A DNA stretch of 64,000 nt, taken from contig NZ_CP024965.1 of the NCBI RefSeq assembly GCF_002804005.1, positions 558,001 through 622,000 on the forward strand, given 5' to 3'. A model generated the notes under the pieces. That model ran no database searches. It had not been told where the DNA came from and saw nothing but the letters and a program-made list of their open reading frames with translations. Within the stretch, counting starts at the first letter, position 1, and the number at the start of each line of letters is the position of its first letter. This document shows, one piece after another, positions 10,108 through 21,004 of the stretch. Origin of the DNA: Williamsoniiplasma somnilux (lineage in GTDB: Bacteria > Bacillota_I > Bacilli_A > Mycoplasmatales > Mycoplasmataceae). A program made the translations under genes and the position numbers.

Positions 10108-12087
10108 TTAAATTTTTCCTATTAATGTATATGTACCACTAGAAACTCAAGAAAATTGATCTCTTACAAAGTTGATTTTTAATAAGTTAGTAGTAATACC
10201 AAAACCTAGATTGTGATTACCACCATTAGCTCGGAAAGTAAGTCCTTTTGATAATTTATCTCCACCAGGACCAGTATAATCATCTGAAACAATTGCCGCC
10301 TGAACAGTTTTAGTTTTATTTTGTATTATTCTAAAAGTATCAATTCCTTTCATTTTAGAAATTAAATGTTCTTCTTTAATTTGACGTGCTTCAACTGTAC
10401 TTTCTAAACTATAAGCATTACTATATTCTTGATTTGTCTTTGAATTAAATGGATTATCATTTTCTTCTAAATTTGTTCAATAATCTCAAATATTAAAATC
10501 TTTGCCATCTTGAGTTTTAACACCAGTTGCTCCGCTCATTAAAAATTTCATTCGGCTTTGTCCGCTGGATGCTGATTCGTTTAATCAAACATCGCTTTCT
10601 TTAATTCCATAAAATTCATGAAAAGCTTTTAACATTTCTTCAATTCCATTATAATAAGCAGCAAAAATTGATGAATTTTCTGCATCAGTTGTTTCTGCTG
10701 TAGCAGTTTTGTCATTATCCATTGAAATTGAATAAGTAAATGATATATCACTTAGTCTTTGACTATAACCATTAGCTAATGAAAATTGTAAGCCTTTAAT
10801 TTGTAATTGTTCATTTGTAACTGATAACTTCAATAAGTTAGGTACTTTTTCATTTTGTTCAATTTCTATGCCATTTGTCTTTTCAAGGTAGTCAGTTTCA
10901 AAACTTTTTCCATATTCATCTACAGTTTTTGTTCAAGAATTTAATAAATCGTCATACAATTTTTTATCTCCACTTTTTCTTTGACCCTCTAATGTTATTT
11001 GAGAATCGGCTTTAATTTTTCCGAAATAAGTATTCCATGCTGTTCAATCAGTAGCTGCATCAAATGTAGGAATCTGAATCATACCCATTTTATTTATATT
11101 ATTATTATCTCTAATCATTTCAGAATCATAATAACTTACAGTAACAGCATTTAATAATGCAGATTCAGTATTTGTGAAATACTTAGTTTTAATTGTTTTT
11201 GTTAAATCCTGAGCAAAAGCTTGATTAAATCCTTCCACTGCTTTTTTATATGTATTAGTTGATGCCGATAATAAGTCCTGAGTTGTTAAATTAGTGTCAT
11301 ATGTTTTAAGATCATTATAATCTACTCATAATTTTTCATTTCCTTCTTTTAACATTTCACCAGCTAGCTTTGTTTGCACTGAGTCAATTGCAACTACTAT
11401 ATCTTTATCATCAGATATAGTTACTACTATGTCACCAGTTAATGTTTTACTGATTGTTTGGTTTTCAGCATCTAAATATTTGTATTTAGAAGAATAACCT
11501 AATCTAATGTTAGAAACAAAACTTTCACCTTCTAGTGCTGAATATTGCAATTCAGAATTTGCATAATTAAATGTTAAATCATCAATTCATTTTGAACCGA
11601 ATGTACCAATTATCACTTGGTAAGTTGAAGCAGAGATTGAATTTTTTAAATTAGCCATTGCTTTTGTTGGACTTAGTAATGATTCAACATTACCTTTCAA
11701 GGCCTTTTGTTGATCTTCGGTTAAAATATCATAAAATGGAACTGGTGGAAACTCTCCATCACTGCGTGTTGTAACCTCGGGTGTAGTTCCATTACTAGCA
11801 TTTTTATAAATTTCACTTAAATTATCTTTTTGAAAAAAAGTAAACCCATTAGTTGCAGCTTCTGTATCTAATAAGGTACTTCTTGACACCATTGGTGTTT
11901 GAACAATGCTGGTAAATTTAGATTTTACTTCACTTTCAAGTTTTTTAATTAATTCTCTAATTTCATCTTTTCCTTGATCTGGATTTGTTGGATTCTCATC
12001 ACCACCCTTATCACCACATGAAATTACTGTTGCTCCGGCTGTTGCTGTTAATCCAACAACACCTAATATTGATAATAATTTTTTCAT
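10108..12087 (-). CDS. surface lipoprotein of the ABC island, 659 aa
   Basis: The start MKKLLSILGV was preferred over an upstream in-frame start because AGAAGGAAG lies 5 nt before it. The lipobox is VISC (Cys about 23), followed by a GDKGGDENP linker. The body shares blocks with the 622-aa lipoprotein: FF-x-x-x-NL-x-EI, GDIVVTISDDKDIV (EDIVITISNQNDII there), a Trp-x-x-x-DL motif, and EGFNQAFA (EGFYQAYA there). The two are thus paralogues within one locus. It lies between the ABC permease and the third lipoprotein on one strand. Likely role: extracytoplasmic partner of the permease. Confidence 0.87.
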
Positions 12088-12118
12088 ATTTCTTCCTTCT
12101 ATAAATTTTGATTTTATT

Positions 12119-13834
12119 TTAAAAATCAAATTTTCTAAATTTGTATAAAGCTATTAAAAAGCTTATTAAACTTATGCTAAATAAAATTGCCAAATAATAT
12201 CATGGCTTGACATAATTTGCTGTTGTATCTTTTTCAATCATATTAGTAGAAGATATTTTTAAATCATATTCAGGATATCCTAAAAAAAGATTTTTTTGAT
12301 CTTCTAAATAAATTTTAGAATCTGAACTTGGACTAAACCATATATCATCATAATAAAATCCTAAGTTACCAGTATAAACCATTCACAACCCACTATATAA
12401 GTTAAAATAGGATAAGAATCGCATATTTTTACGACCTTTAGTGTAACTATTTCAATCAGCTGATGATTTTGCCACTGGTGTTGAAGACATAATTATATAA
12501 TTGCTTGAATATTTAATAAAATACTGTTCAATAATTCTTGCTGTGTACATTAAATTAAAATTTAATTGATCTTTTACTAAATTATTTGCGTTTGAAAATC
12601 TAAAACCATCAGAGTTTTGCCCCAAGATTGCATATTCATAAAAAGATTTAACATCTTGTTTTTTTAATGCATATTTTATTCATTGCTGCTCTATTTCTTG
12701 AGCAGAAGGATTCAGTTTTTCTAGATAACTAATATCAATTCCTGAATCTAAAAATAAAAAATCGTAAAATAAATCGTATTTTTCATATTGCAAATTATTT
12801 TTAAAATAAATTTTTATATCATTACTAAAGTTTCTAAAATCTTTTAATATTTTTAAAATCTTTTGGTTAGTTGTTTTAGCGATTAAAGTGTCTAAAGCTG
12901 ACTCAGATATAAAGGTATTATTAAGTGTTAGTTGAATATTAAACTCGTCACCTTTTTGTCATGATTCAGGCACAGTTTTATCTCTTAAAGGCTTAGAAAA
13001 TAACTTTAAATTTGTTTCTGTAAATACCACAGGAGCAGTATTAATTAAGCCTAAATCACTTCACATCTTTGTTCTTAAGTTAATATTCTTACTTGATGAA
13101 AAGTCGTCTTGAGTCATTTTATTAGTAATAAAATAATCATAAACATATTTTGATAGATCAGGATACTTAAGATTGCCTTTACTAATATTATTATTTAATG
13201 TGTATGCATCATAAATATCATTTAATTTAAATATTTGTCCATTTTCAAATTGAATATTATAACTTTTTTCATTTGCCTTAATAAAAGACATAGGAATATT
13301 TGCTATAAATGACAAAGCAAGCAATAATGTACAAATAATAGTTGTAGTTTGCAGTGTAAACATAAATATTAAAAATGTAATAAAGTTAATCAAAAAGAAT
13401 GTCGCAAGCAAACAATATAATACATACATTGATGTCATTCTTAAAATAAAAATATCATATTTAAATAATGTAAATGTAGCATAAAATAAATTAATAATAA
13501 GAAAGCTTATTAAAATATTTGTCACACATATTATAATGATTAGTAAATATTGTGCTATAAAAAATTTTGTTCTACTTACTTGATTGGTTAAAACAATATA
13601 AGTTGTTTTATCTTCAAAGTTTTTATTAAAGAAAAACTGGATCATTCTTAAAATGAACACAAACATTAAACAGCACACAAAAAATAAAATATAAAAGTTA
13701 AATATAACAACTTGTGTACTTCCTGATTTTGCAAATGCTAATATAATTCCGACAATAATTGAAACAACAATAGTTGATAAATTCAAGATATAAAACAACC
13801 GCTCTTTCAACAAACTTTTAAAACTAAATTTCAT
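12119..13834 (-). CDS. ABC permease with large external domain, 571 aa or longer
   Basis: Five hydrophobic segments lie in the first ~185 residues, then about 340 mostly polar residues, then one last segment (YYLAILFSISLISFLIALY) and a short basic tail. The layout resembles an ABC-2-type permease with a big extracytoplasmic domain before the final TM. The first in-frame ATG is at 13834, but no ribosome binding site precedes it. A textbook AGGAGGTG at 13941-13948 sits 8 nt before an in-frame ACG at 13931-13933, so the protein may begin 33 residues earlier. It is downstream of the ATPase and one lipoprotein. Confidence 0.82.
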
Positions 13835-13930
13835 TAACTTGATAAAGGGGATTCTTTTGTATTTAATAAGTTTGTCTTTTATAAAGTTTTGTAAAGAGTT
13901 TGGTTTCTTTTTTTCATAATTTTCTTCTAC

Positions 13931-13948
13931 CGTATTAAATCACCTCCT
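13931..13948 (-). promoter_or_regulatory. strong ribosome binding site facing an ACG codon
   Basis: The complement reads AAAGGAGGTGATTTAATACG. The Shine-Dalgarno core AGGAGGTG is followed 8 nt later by ACG, which is in frame with the permease. The intervening 33 codons are open and give a sensible charged N-terminus (VEENYEKKKPNS). This suggests either non-AUG initiation or a recent ATG-to-ACG change. Confidence 0.55.
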
Positions 13949-13968
13949 TTCAATGGAAATTGTGTTAA

Positions 13969-15837
13969 TTAAATTGATTCAATTAAAGTTCTTTCAAATC
14001 AATAAAATTTATCTGATTTGATTACAAAACTTAGGTTTAAAAATGATAAATCAAAATCAATTGAAAGATTGCTGATACCCTCTTTAAATTTTTTAAAAAT
14101 AAGCTGGTTATTACTGATGTCAATTATTGGAATGTTTTCTAATACCGAGTAATTATTAAATTGAAAATGAAAAGATGATGTATTTGTTTTATTTAAGAAA
14201 GTTTGCCGCTCTGATTCTGTTGAAGAAGTCAAACTTTGATTAAGCAAACTTAACGCAGCATTGACATCAGAAATACTTCTACCATTAAGAGCGTTTTTTA
14301 TTTCTCAAATGTTAGAATTTGTAAAACTAACTAATGGTTGATTATCTGAAAAAGATGTTCATGATGTTTTAGTTATTGCATATGCTTGGTAAAAACCTTC
14401 CAAAGCATTTATTGTATTTTGATAAAGTGCTTTAAAAATAGGGTCTTGGCTAGCAAAAAGTGTTTTTGTTTGAACTACATTGTTTTGAGTTAAATAAGTG
14501 TCATTTAAATTATTAGCAGATATTGCTACATAATATGAAATTGGACTAATTGGATGATAATAATTAAAATCATCAAAGTACAAGCTAAAATTATTTAAAG
14601 TAATCTCTCCATAACTAACTATTGAATTAGAATTGATTGCAAATTTGTCTTTAATTTTAGTTTGAAAACTATTTACTCAATCTAGATATTCATTGCTTAG
14701 ATATGTATAAATGTCTTTATTTCCTTTAACTAATTTATTTTCTAAAACGATTTGATCATCAGATAATAGTTGACTAAAAATAGTTTTAAATAAATTAATA
14801 TTAGTTTTGTTAGTTGTTGAAAATGAATCATCAATCAATAGTGTTTTCGCACCATACTTGTTGTCGCGTACATTAAAGTTATTAATTTGATCAATAAATC
14901 TAAAATTTTTAAATCTATTTTCTTTTTTAAAAGCAAAATTATAACTTTGGCTTTTTTTAGTAGTATTTGAATTATGTTCAGAAATATAGTTTAAGAAATT
15001 TTGTTCAAATTTATCAAATTTAAAAAGTTCTTCAAAATCACTATTTTTTAAATTAAACAATTTTGCATAATCACTAATTCTAAGATCATAAGCATCAAAC
15101 CAAGCTCATTTAAACTTATCTTTAACAAGGTTATCTCTAAGCTGACTAGTTGCAAACTTTAAATTATTAATTATGTCATTTTGATTTGAAATTGTAATAA
15201 CAATGTCTTCTTGATATTTTTTGTTAATTACATTACTGTTTATGTCAGTGTACTGATATGAAAAAACTAAATCTAGATTAACATTTGCTATATAGTTTTT
15301 ATTTTCATTATCAAAACTTAAATAGCCAAAATCTATGTTACTAAAATCATAAGAAATTCCATTAAATCAAAATTCATCATTTTTCAAATCTAAAATGCTT
15401 GAATAAAAAAGCAATTCACTTGACATTGAATTTAAAATACTTTTTTCCAGTTGACTAGCTTTTGTAACTTTGTTTAAATCATTAATTAAAGTATCTTTTT
15501 CTCTTTGAGATAAAAGATCATAATTTGAATTAACACTTTCATTTTCTTTACGCTTTTTTATTTCTTCTAAATTTGCTTGAGTAAAAAATCCATAATTTTG
15601 ACTTTGTTCACTCGTTTCATCAATGTAAATAATTTCATTTTGTTTTTCCAATAATTCATTATGAAATTTTGCTTCTACTTCTTGTTCAAAAGATTGACTC
15701 AAAACATAATAGTTATAAATTGGTTTATACTCTTGTTTATATTCTGCAGGTTTTTGACCACAAGCAGTAGTTATTAAACCCGCTGCTAAACTAAAAGTAG
15801 AAAATATTGGTAAGATTTTTTTTAACATTTTACTCAT
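13969..15837 (-). CDS. surface lipoprotein of the ABC island, 622 aa
   Basis: A signal sequence with lipobox TTAC (Cys about 26, followed by GQKP) predicts a lipid-anchored external protein. It is Asn/Phe/Tyr-rich, with no catalytic motif seen. Blocks match the 659-aa lipoprotein two genes downstream (EDIVITISNQND, EGFYQAYA, a FFTQANLEEI block). Start MSKMLKK is 7 nt after the ATPase stop; the second Met (MLKK) is an alternative start. The permease ribosome binding site lies just after its stop. It sits directly between ATPase and permease, which supports a shared complex. Confidence 0.85.
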
Positions 15838-15843
15838 GGAATT

Positions 15844-18567
15844 TTATTTGTTAAATTTTTGTATTAACAATATTTCATTTAATTTGCTTTTTTCTTCTTG
15901 AATTTCACGTCTAATTCTTTCAAGCTCTAAAATATTTTCGCGTTGTTTCATTTCACTATCAAATTTCGCTAACTTTTGATTCATTTCTTTTTCAAAAGCC
16001 ATTTCTTTTCTTAATTGCTCAAAATATTCTTTCTCTTTATTTAAATCAGACTTAATTTTTTCTAATTCTTGATCTTTTAATGAAGCAATATTTTGTTGTC
16101 ACATTTGTTGTTGCATGTTATGTTCGACAAAACCATTATGCAAACCTTGTGAAGCACCATAATATTTTTTTATATTCTGTTGTTCACTCATTTCGAATTT
16201 AAGTTTCTCTATTTCCTCTTTTAATTTTATTATTTCTAAGTTAGATGGTTTAATACTTGATGAATCTTCGTTAGTTAAATTAACTTTTTTTGTAGCCATG
16301 CCGTTTTTGAAAGTGTTAATTTCACTAGCTTCAATTTGAATTTGTGACATAAATTCTTTTAGCTCAAACAAACTATTCTTAATTGTTTCTTTTTCTACAC
16401 TAGCTGTCTTATTAAATTCATCATGGTATTCTTTAAATTCTTTTATTTTTTCTAAATATTCAGTTTTAGATTCTTGAATAATTTTTGTTTCTTCACTGAT
16501 GTTTTCAATATAATTTTTTAAATCTAAAAGTTTATTGGTAAAATCAGCTTTAATAGAATCAATTTCTTTGTATTCAGCAATTGTTGCTACAGCGATTTCT
16601 TCTTGCAGCTTTTTTAATTCATTAATTTTTGCATTTAATTCAAATTTTTGATTTTCAACTTGTTCATTTTCTAAATCAACTTTAGTTAAAAATTCTTCAT
16701 TGCTTTGTTTTAAAGCACTTAAATCCTTATCTAAATTACTTCTTGAACTATTGATTTCATCGGATTCAATTTGTATTTGAGTTAGATAACTTTTGAATTC
16801 TTTAATTTCATCTTGAATGATTTCCCGTTGAACAGCAACCAAGTCTTTAAATTGATTTTCGAACTCTTTAAATTCATTCATTTTTGATTGCATTTCATTA
16901 GTTAATGAATTTTCTGATTTTTCAATATAGGTTTTTAAATCATCAAGTTTAGTTGAAAATTCAGCTTTTATTAAATCGAACTGTTCATATTCACTAGCTG
17001 AAGCTAGACTAATTTCATCTTGCAATGCTTTTAACTCGTCAATTTTAATTTGTAAATCAGTTTTTTTAAATTCTAAAGCTTCAGTTTCAGATTCAGTTTG
17101 TTGTAAAAGCACTTTTAAATTAGCCGTTTGATCTTCAAACGTTTTTTTAGCTTCGTGAATAATTTCAGATTCTAGTTTAACCTTTTCAAAATAATTTTGT
17201 AAATCATCAATATTTAAATTAATTTCAGTTTTTTGTTCAGCAACAATTTGATTTATTTCAGCTTTTAAATTTTTAAGTTCTTGCACTTTATCAAAAAAAT
17301 CTGTTTTAATTGTATTAATTTCAGATTCTGTTAAAACATCCTGACTTGTATTGCTTGTGTCACTTAAAACTAATGGATCAGAATTGGTTATTGATGTCTT
17401 AGCAGAATCATCACTTATTAACACTAAATTATTTGATAAAGCAACTTTTATATCATATTTGTTTAAGTTTAAAATATTTTTGTATTTATCTTCTATTTTG
17501 TTTAAGAAATTTAATGCCTTGTCTATACCAAGTGAAGCATCAGAACTATCAATTGCAAATTCTTCTAGAGGTTCGTATTTTGGCTTGTAAGGTGTTTCTT
17601 TATCTTCTAACGCTTTTTTGATTGAATCCATGTTGATAACTTGCGGTACTACATCCTTAGGTTGCATATGATTTTTTTCTAAAATATCTAAAGCATCATT
17701 AAAATTTTGTTGTTTATTCAAACCAATAACTAAAGAATTTAAACCTAGATCACAATTAAATGTCAAAATATTATGTTGATTCAAAAGTTTTTCAACCTCT
17801 GCTAGTACAACATCTTTTTCAAATGAAACATTTATTTTTTTGTATAAGTTTAATTCCTCTTCTGACCCAGAAAATAACAATTTTCCCTTTTCTAAAATTA
17901 CAAAATTTTCAATTATGTTGTAGACTTCATCAATGTTATGAACAGTCAATATAATTGTACTATTAAATTTTTCTTTAAATTCTTTTAATATTTTGTAAGA
18001 TTCTCCTCTTCATTTTGAATCTAAATTAGCACCAGGTTCATCTAAAATAAGAATTTCTGGTTCTTTAATGAAACACAATATTAAATTCATTCTGTTTTTC
18101 ATTCCTCACGAAAATGCATTTAAAGGTTTATCTTTAGATGTTCATAAGTCAAATTTTTTCAATCAATATTCAATTCTTGATTTAATTAATGTTTTATTTA
18201 AACCCATAACATTACACATGTTGTATAAAAAGTCATAAGCTGTAATTGAATACAGTGAAAAATCCATTTGAGAGTAAAAACCTACTTTAGAGTTATTTTC
18301 AATTGAATTACTTTTTTTACGTTCTTTACCATCAATATAGATATTTCCTTCATAATTTAGAGTAGCTCCAAGTAATGAGTTTAAAAATACACTCTTACCA
18401 GATCCACTGCTTCCTAATAAGGCTGTAATTTTTCCTTTTTCTATATTAAAAGAAAGAGGGCCTATATTTACATCTTTAAATTTTTTATGAAAATGGTCTA
18501 CTATCACAGCATTGTTATTATGCTTTTCAAGCATAATTTGCTTTGATTTGAAAGCATTTTTTTCCAC
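15844..18567 (-). CDS. ABC ATPase fused to a ~600-residue coiled coil, 907 aa
   Basis: Starts at GTG with AGGAG 8 nt upstream. Residues 20-240 form an ABC ATPase: Walker A GSSGSGKS (52-59), Q-loop near 100, Walker B ILILDEP (172-178), D-loop, and switch His210. The signature is degenerate: FSWGM replaces LSGGQ, and the Trp is UGA-coded. Residues 330 to the end are almost pure coiled coil with a ~139-residue tandem repeat, ending in a Gln-rich stretch and another helix. Ordinary ABC subunits are 220-350 aa. It is the first gene of the ABC/lipoprotein cluster. ATP hydrolysis likely drives the permease; the tail may be a cytoplasmic scaffold (inferred). Confidence 0.88.
16315..17046 (-). repeat. 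tandem protein repeat in the coiled-coil tail (period 139 aa, 417 nt)
   Basis: Residues 508-646 and 647-751 of the ABC fusion align end to end. Shared blocks are KIDELKALQDEI / KINELKKLQEEI, LIKAEFSTKLDDLKTYIE / SIKADFTNKLLDLKNYIE, and IQIESDEIN / IQIEASEIN. The start of the second copy lies exactly 417 nt from the first. A weaker half-unit precedes the first copy. Confidence 0.8.
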
Positions 18568-19413
18568 TTTGTTTTCTCCTATGTCATTTTTAAAATTTTT
18601 TCATTTGATTTTGAAGTTAATTTTCCAAAATCTTGAGTTGATTGTCACAAAAAAAAAAAAAAAACAAGGTTTTTTCTAAATTTGATTAAAAAACATTGAT
18701 TTTTTAATTAAAAATATATTAATAAAAAATCACAAACGTTACAAAATAAGTGTTAATAAAGTAGTTTATGATATGCTTTATCAAAAAAAGCAATCATCAT
18801 AAATAAAATAAATGTAGTTATAATAAAATATTTATTATTAAATGATGTTTTTCTATTAATAATTAAAAAAATTATTTAAAAATTTTTATATTCAATTTTC
18901 AAAAACCAATTATTATTTAAGTTAACCTTTTATGGTACTAAATTTAAACAAATAATTAAATCCTTATGTTTTTTGCAAATTAATAATGTTTATCTTGACA
19001 TTTCAACAATTATTTTTTGTTTTTTAAAATTATGTGTAAATGCATAACTAATATGATTGACAAAAGTTAATAAGTATTTATTTAAAATCAATTTCAATAT
19101 TTATGAAACCTATGACTTTATTTTTTCATTCAACGCAATGTGTTGTTTAATAAAAATTTATTCAGTTTTTTACTTCTTTTTACAAAAGTTATTCAATCTT
19201 CAATTGTTAAGTCCGATAAATATAAAAAACTAAAAGTGCAATTTAATACTTTATTTTTGTCTATAAAAAAGGTAATTAGTTTTAGCTATTTAATTAATAT
19301 TTTTATCTAAAAGATAAACTAATTTATTTTAAAAAGTGTTATCTATTTAAAGTCTTTATATTAGAAAATTACTTATTTAAAATGTATTGTTATATTGAAA
19401 AAAATTAAAAACC
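18568..19413. other. long AT-rich non-coding stretch upstream of the ABC fusion
   Basis: About 850 nt with no supported gene. It holds the ribosome binding site of the ABC fusion, the T16 tract at 18649-18664, and long A/T-rich sequence. A 55-codon open stretch on the minus strand (about 19129-19290) ends in a plausible-looking basic peptide but has no start codon or ribosome binding site. It might be a gene remnant. Confidence 0.65.
18649..18664 (-). promoter_or_regulatory. homopolymeric T16 tract upstream of the ABC island
   Basis: Sixteen consecutive T on the coding strand, 82 nt before the GTG start of the ABC fusion. TTGTTT at the tract's 5' end and GACAAT just after it could be -35 and -10 hexamers separated by 15 nt, mostly T. 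A length change of two would give the ideal 17. Such tracts drive phase variation of mycoplasma surface lipoproteins; application here is inference. Confidence 0.5.
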
Positions 19414-19438
19414 ATAAAAAAACAAGCCTAAGCTTGTT
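19414..19438 (-). terminator. intrinsic terminator after the tsf-linked membrane gene
   Basis: AACAAGC / GCTTGTT stem with a 4-nt loop, followed on the minus strand by seven T. It abuts the stop codon at 19439 and closes the rpsB-tsf transcript. Confidence 0.8.
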
Positions 19439-20086
19439 CTAAACTTCCATATTTTTGAAATATTCGTCTGCATTTCCTTTTGATAATTCTTTTCCAGATA
19501 AGGAAATATTTTTAATTATAAATTGTCCACTTACAGATGTTGTTTTGAATTTTTGTCTTTTTTTAGATCTTTTGCCTTGAGAATAGAAAATGTAAACTGC
19601 TGATTTGCTTTCATCTAAAATAACTTTGCTAATTTTGTCATAAGCAATTGATTCCCCTAAAAATTGAATTTGTGAGTCATCCATAACAATTCCAAATTTT
19701 GAAATAAAGAATCACATTAAAATAACCATTGATAATAAATCGACAAATCCAATAGCAGCTAAAGATATTATGACTTTAAATGCTGTATCAGGTCCTTTTG
19801 CACCAAAAATATTTAGTGCTTCACTATAAAAAACAACAATAAGAATTCAATCAATTAGTAATAATGTTGATAATATTGAAATTATTGAAATGAATGGTAT
19901 CCCAATGATTCTAGCTTTATATTCAGATTTTATAAATTTATAAAGATAATATGCAAACATTCCCGAAAGAATTCCTCAAACAATCGCTAAAATTACTCCA
20001 ACAAGCATTACTTGCACATTAGGTTCACCAAAATTAGTTCCTAATTGACCATTAGGTCCAAAACCTACAAAAAAATTTAAATTCAT
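19439..20086 (-). CDS. membrane protein downstream of tsf, 215 aa
   Basis: Three to four hydrophobic segments in residues 25-135 (VMLVGVILAIVWGIL, IPFISIISILSTLLLIDWILIVVF, VIISLAAIGFVDLLSMVILMWFF). A soluble C-terminal domain of about 80 residues follows, with basic KRSKKRQKFKTT. The ATG lies 2 nt after the tsf stop, so it is cotranscribed with rpsB-tsf. The family is not recognised; the C-terminal part looks like a small beta-rich PH-like domain, but that is weak. Confidence 0.75.
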
Positions 20087-20088
20087 AA

Positions 20089-20985
20089 TTAATTACCTGC
20101 TACTTGAGCAGCTACTTCTGCTGCGAAATCAGCAACAATTTTTTCAATACCTTCGCCAACTTCAAAACGAATCATTTCTTTTAATGACACGTTTTTTGAT
20201 TTCAAGAACTCTCCAACTTTAAATTTTTCATCAACTACAAAACCTTGGTCTAATAAGTTAACTTCTGCTAAACGTTTCGATAATTTACCTTTTAAAATTC
20301 CTTCTAAAACATTAGCTGGTTTACCTTGTAATTTTTCATCATCTTTAGCATTTTCTTTAATAATGTGAAACTCTGCTTCAGAAAACTCAGAAGGAATTTC
20401 GTTAACTGATTTATATTTTGGAGCCATTGCAGCAACATGCATTGCAACATTGTAAGCATCACTTTTATCCATTACACCTTCAAATTGCAACATTACTGAA
20501 ACTCGTTTATTAGCGTGGTTGTAAAAAGTTGTTGTTGTGTTTGCTGATTTTTTCACCAATTCAAAACGACGTAATTCAATTTTTTCACCAATTGTTGCTG
20601 TTGCATGAATTAATGCATCTTTGATTGAAATACCTTTATTTGTGTGAACATCATGAGCTTCTTCTAAAGTTTTTACATTTGCATTTAATAAAGCATCAGC
20701 AATTTCTTCAATTAACACTAGAAAATCATTGTTTTTTGCAACAAAGTCAGTTTCTGAGTTAACTTCTAAAATAACAGCATAATCATTATTATCTTTGGCA
20801 AATGTTACGCCTTCTGCAGCAACACGATCAGATTTTTTAGCAGCTTTTGCTAAACCATTTTCACGCAACCAAACAATTGCTTCATCAATGTTTCCGTTCG
20901 TAGCTTCTAGCGCTTTTTTACAATCCATCATTCCTGCTTGAGTTGTATCTCTTAATTCTTTAATTAATTTTGCGTCTACTGCCAT
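20089..20985 (-). CDS. tsf: elongation factor Ts
   Basis: A 298-aa guanine-nucleotide exchange factor for EF-Tu. Seen: the N-terminal UBA-like domain with [16 protein letters not shown], the [20 protein letters not shown] segment, and the TDFVAKN motif that contacts EF-Tu. The length is typical. AGGAGATATAAATTT precedes the ATG. It follows rpsB by 19 nt, the conserved rpsB-tsf pair. Confidence 0.98.
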   Translation of the reverse strand: MAVDAKLIKELRDTTQAGMMDCKKALEATNGNIDEAIVWLRENGLAKAAKKSDRVAAEGVTFAKDNNDYAVILEVNSETDFVAKNNDFLVLIEEIADALLNANVKTLEEAHDVHTNKGISIKDALIHATATIGEKIELRRFELVKKSANTTTTFYNHANKRVSVMLQFEGVMDKSDAYNVAMHVAAMAPKYKSVNEIPSEFSEAEFHIIKENAKDDEKLQGKPANVLEGILKGKLSKRLAEVNLLDQGFVVDEKFKVGEFLKSKNVSLKEMIRFEVGEGIEKIVADFAAEVAAQVAGN

Positions 20986-21004
20986 AAATTTATATCTCCT
21001 TTTC

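Noticed and set aside
12088-12129. Upstream start (FKIKSKFIEGRN) for the 659-aa lipoprotein
   Set aside because: It would bury the lipoprotein signal behind 14 charged residues; the inner ATG has AGAAGGAAG and gives a standard signal.
19129-19290. A 55-codon open stretch on the minus strand in the long gap (contains a basic, coding-like end)
   Set aside because: No start codon or ribosome binding site, and AT-rich DNA under table 4 gives many such runs by chance. Recorded only as a possible remnant.
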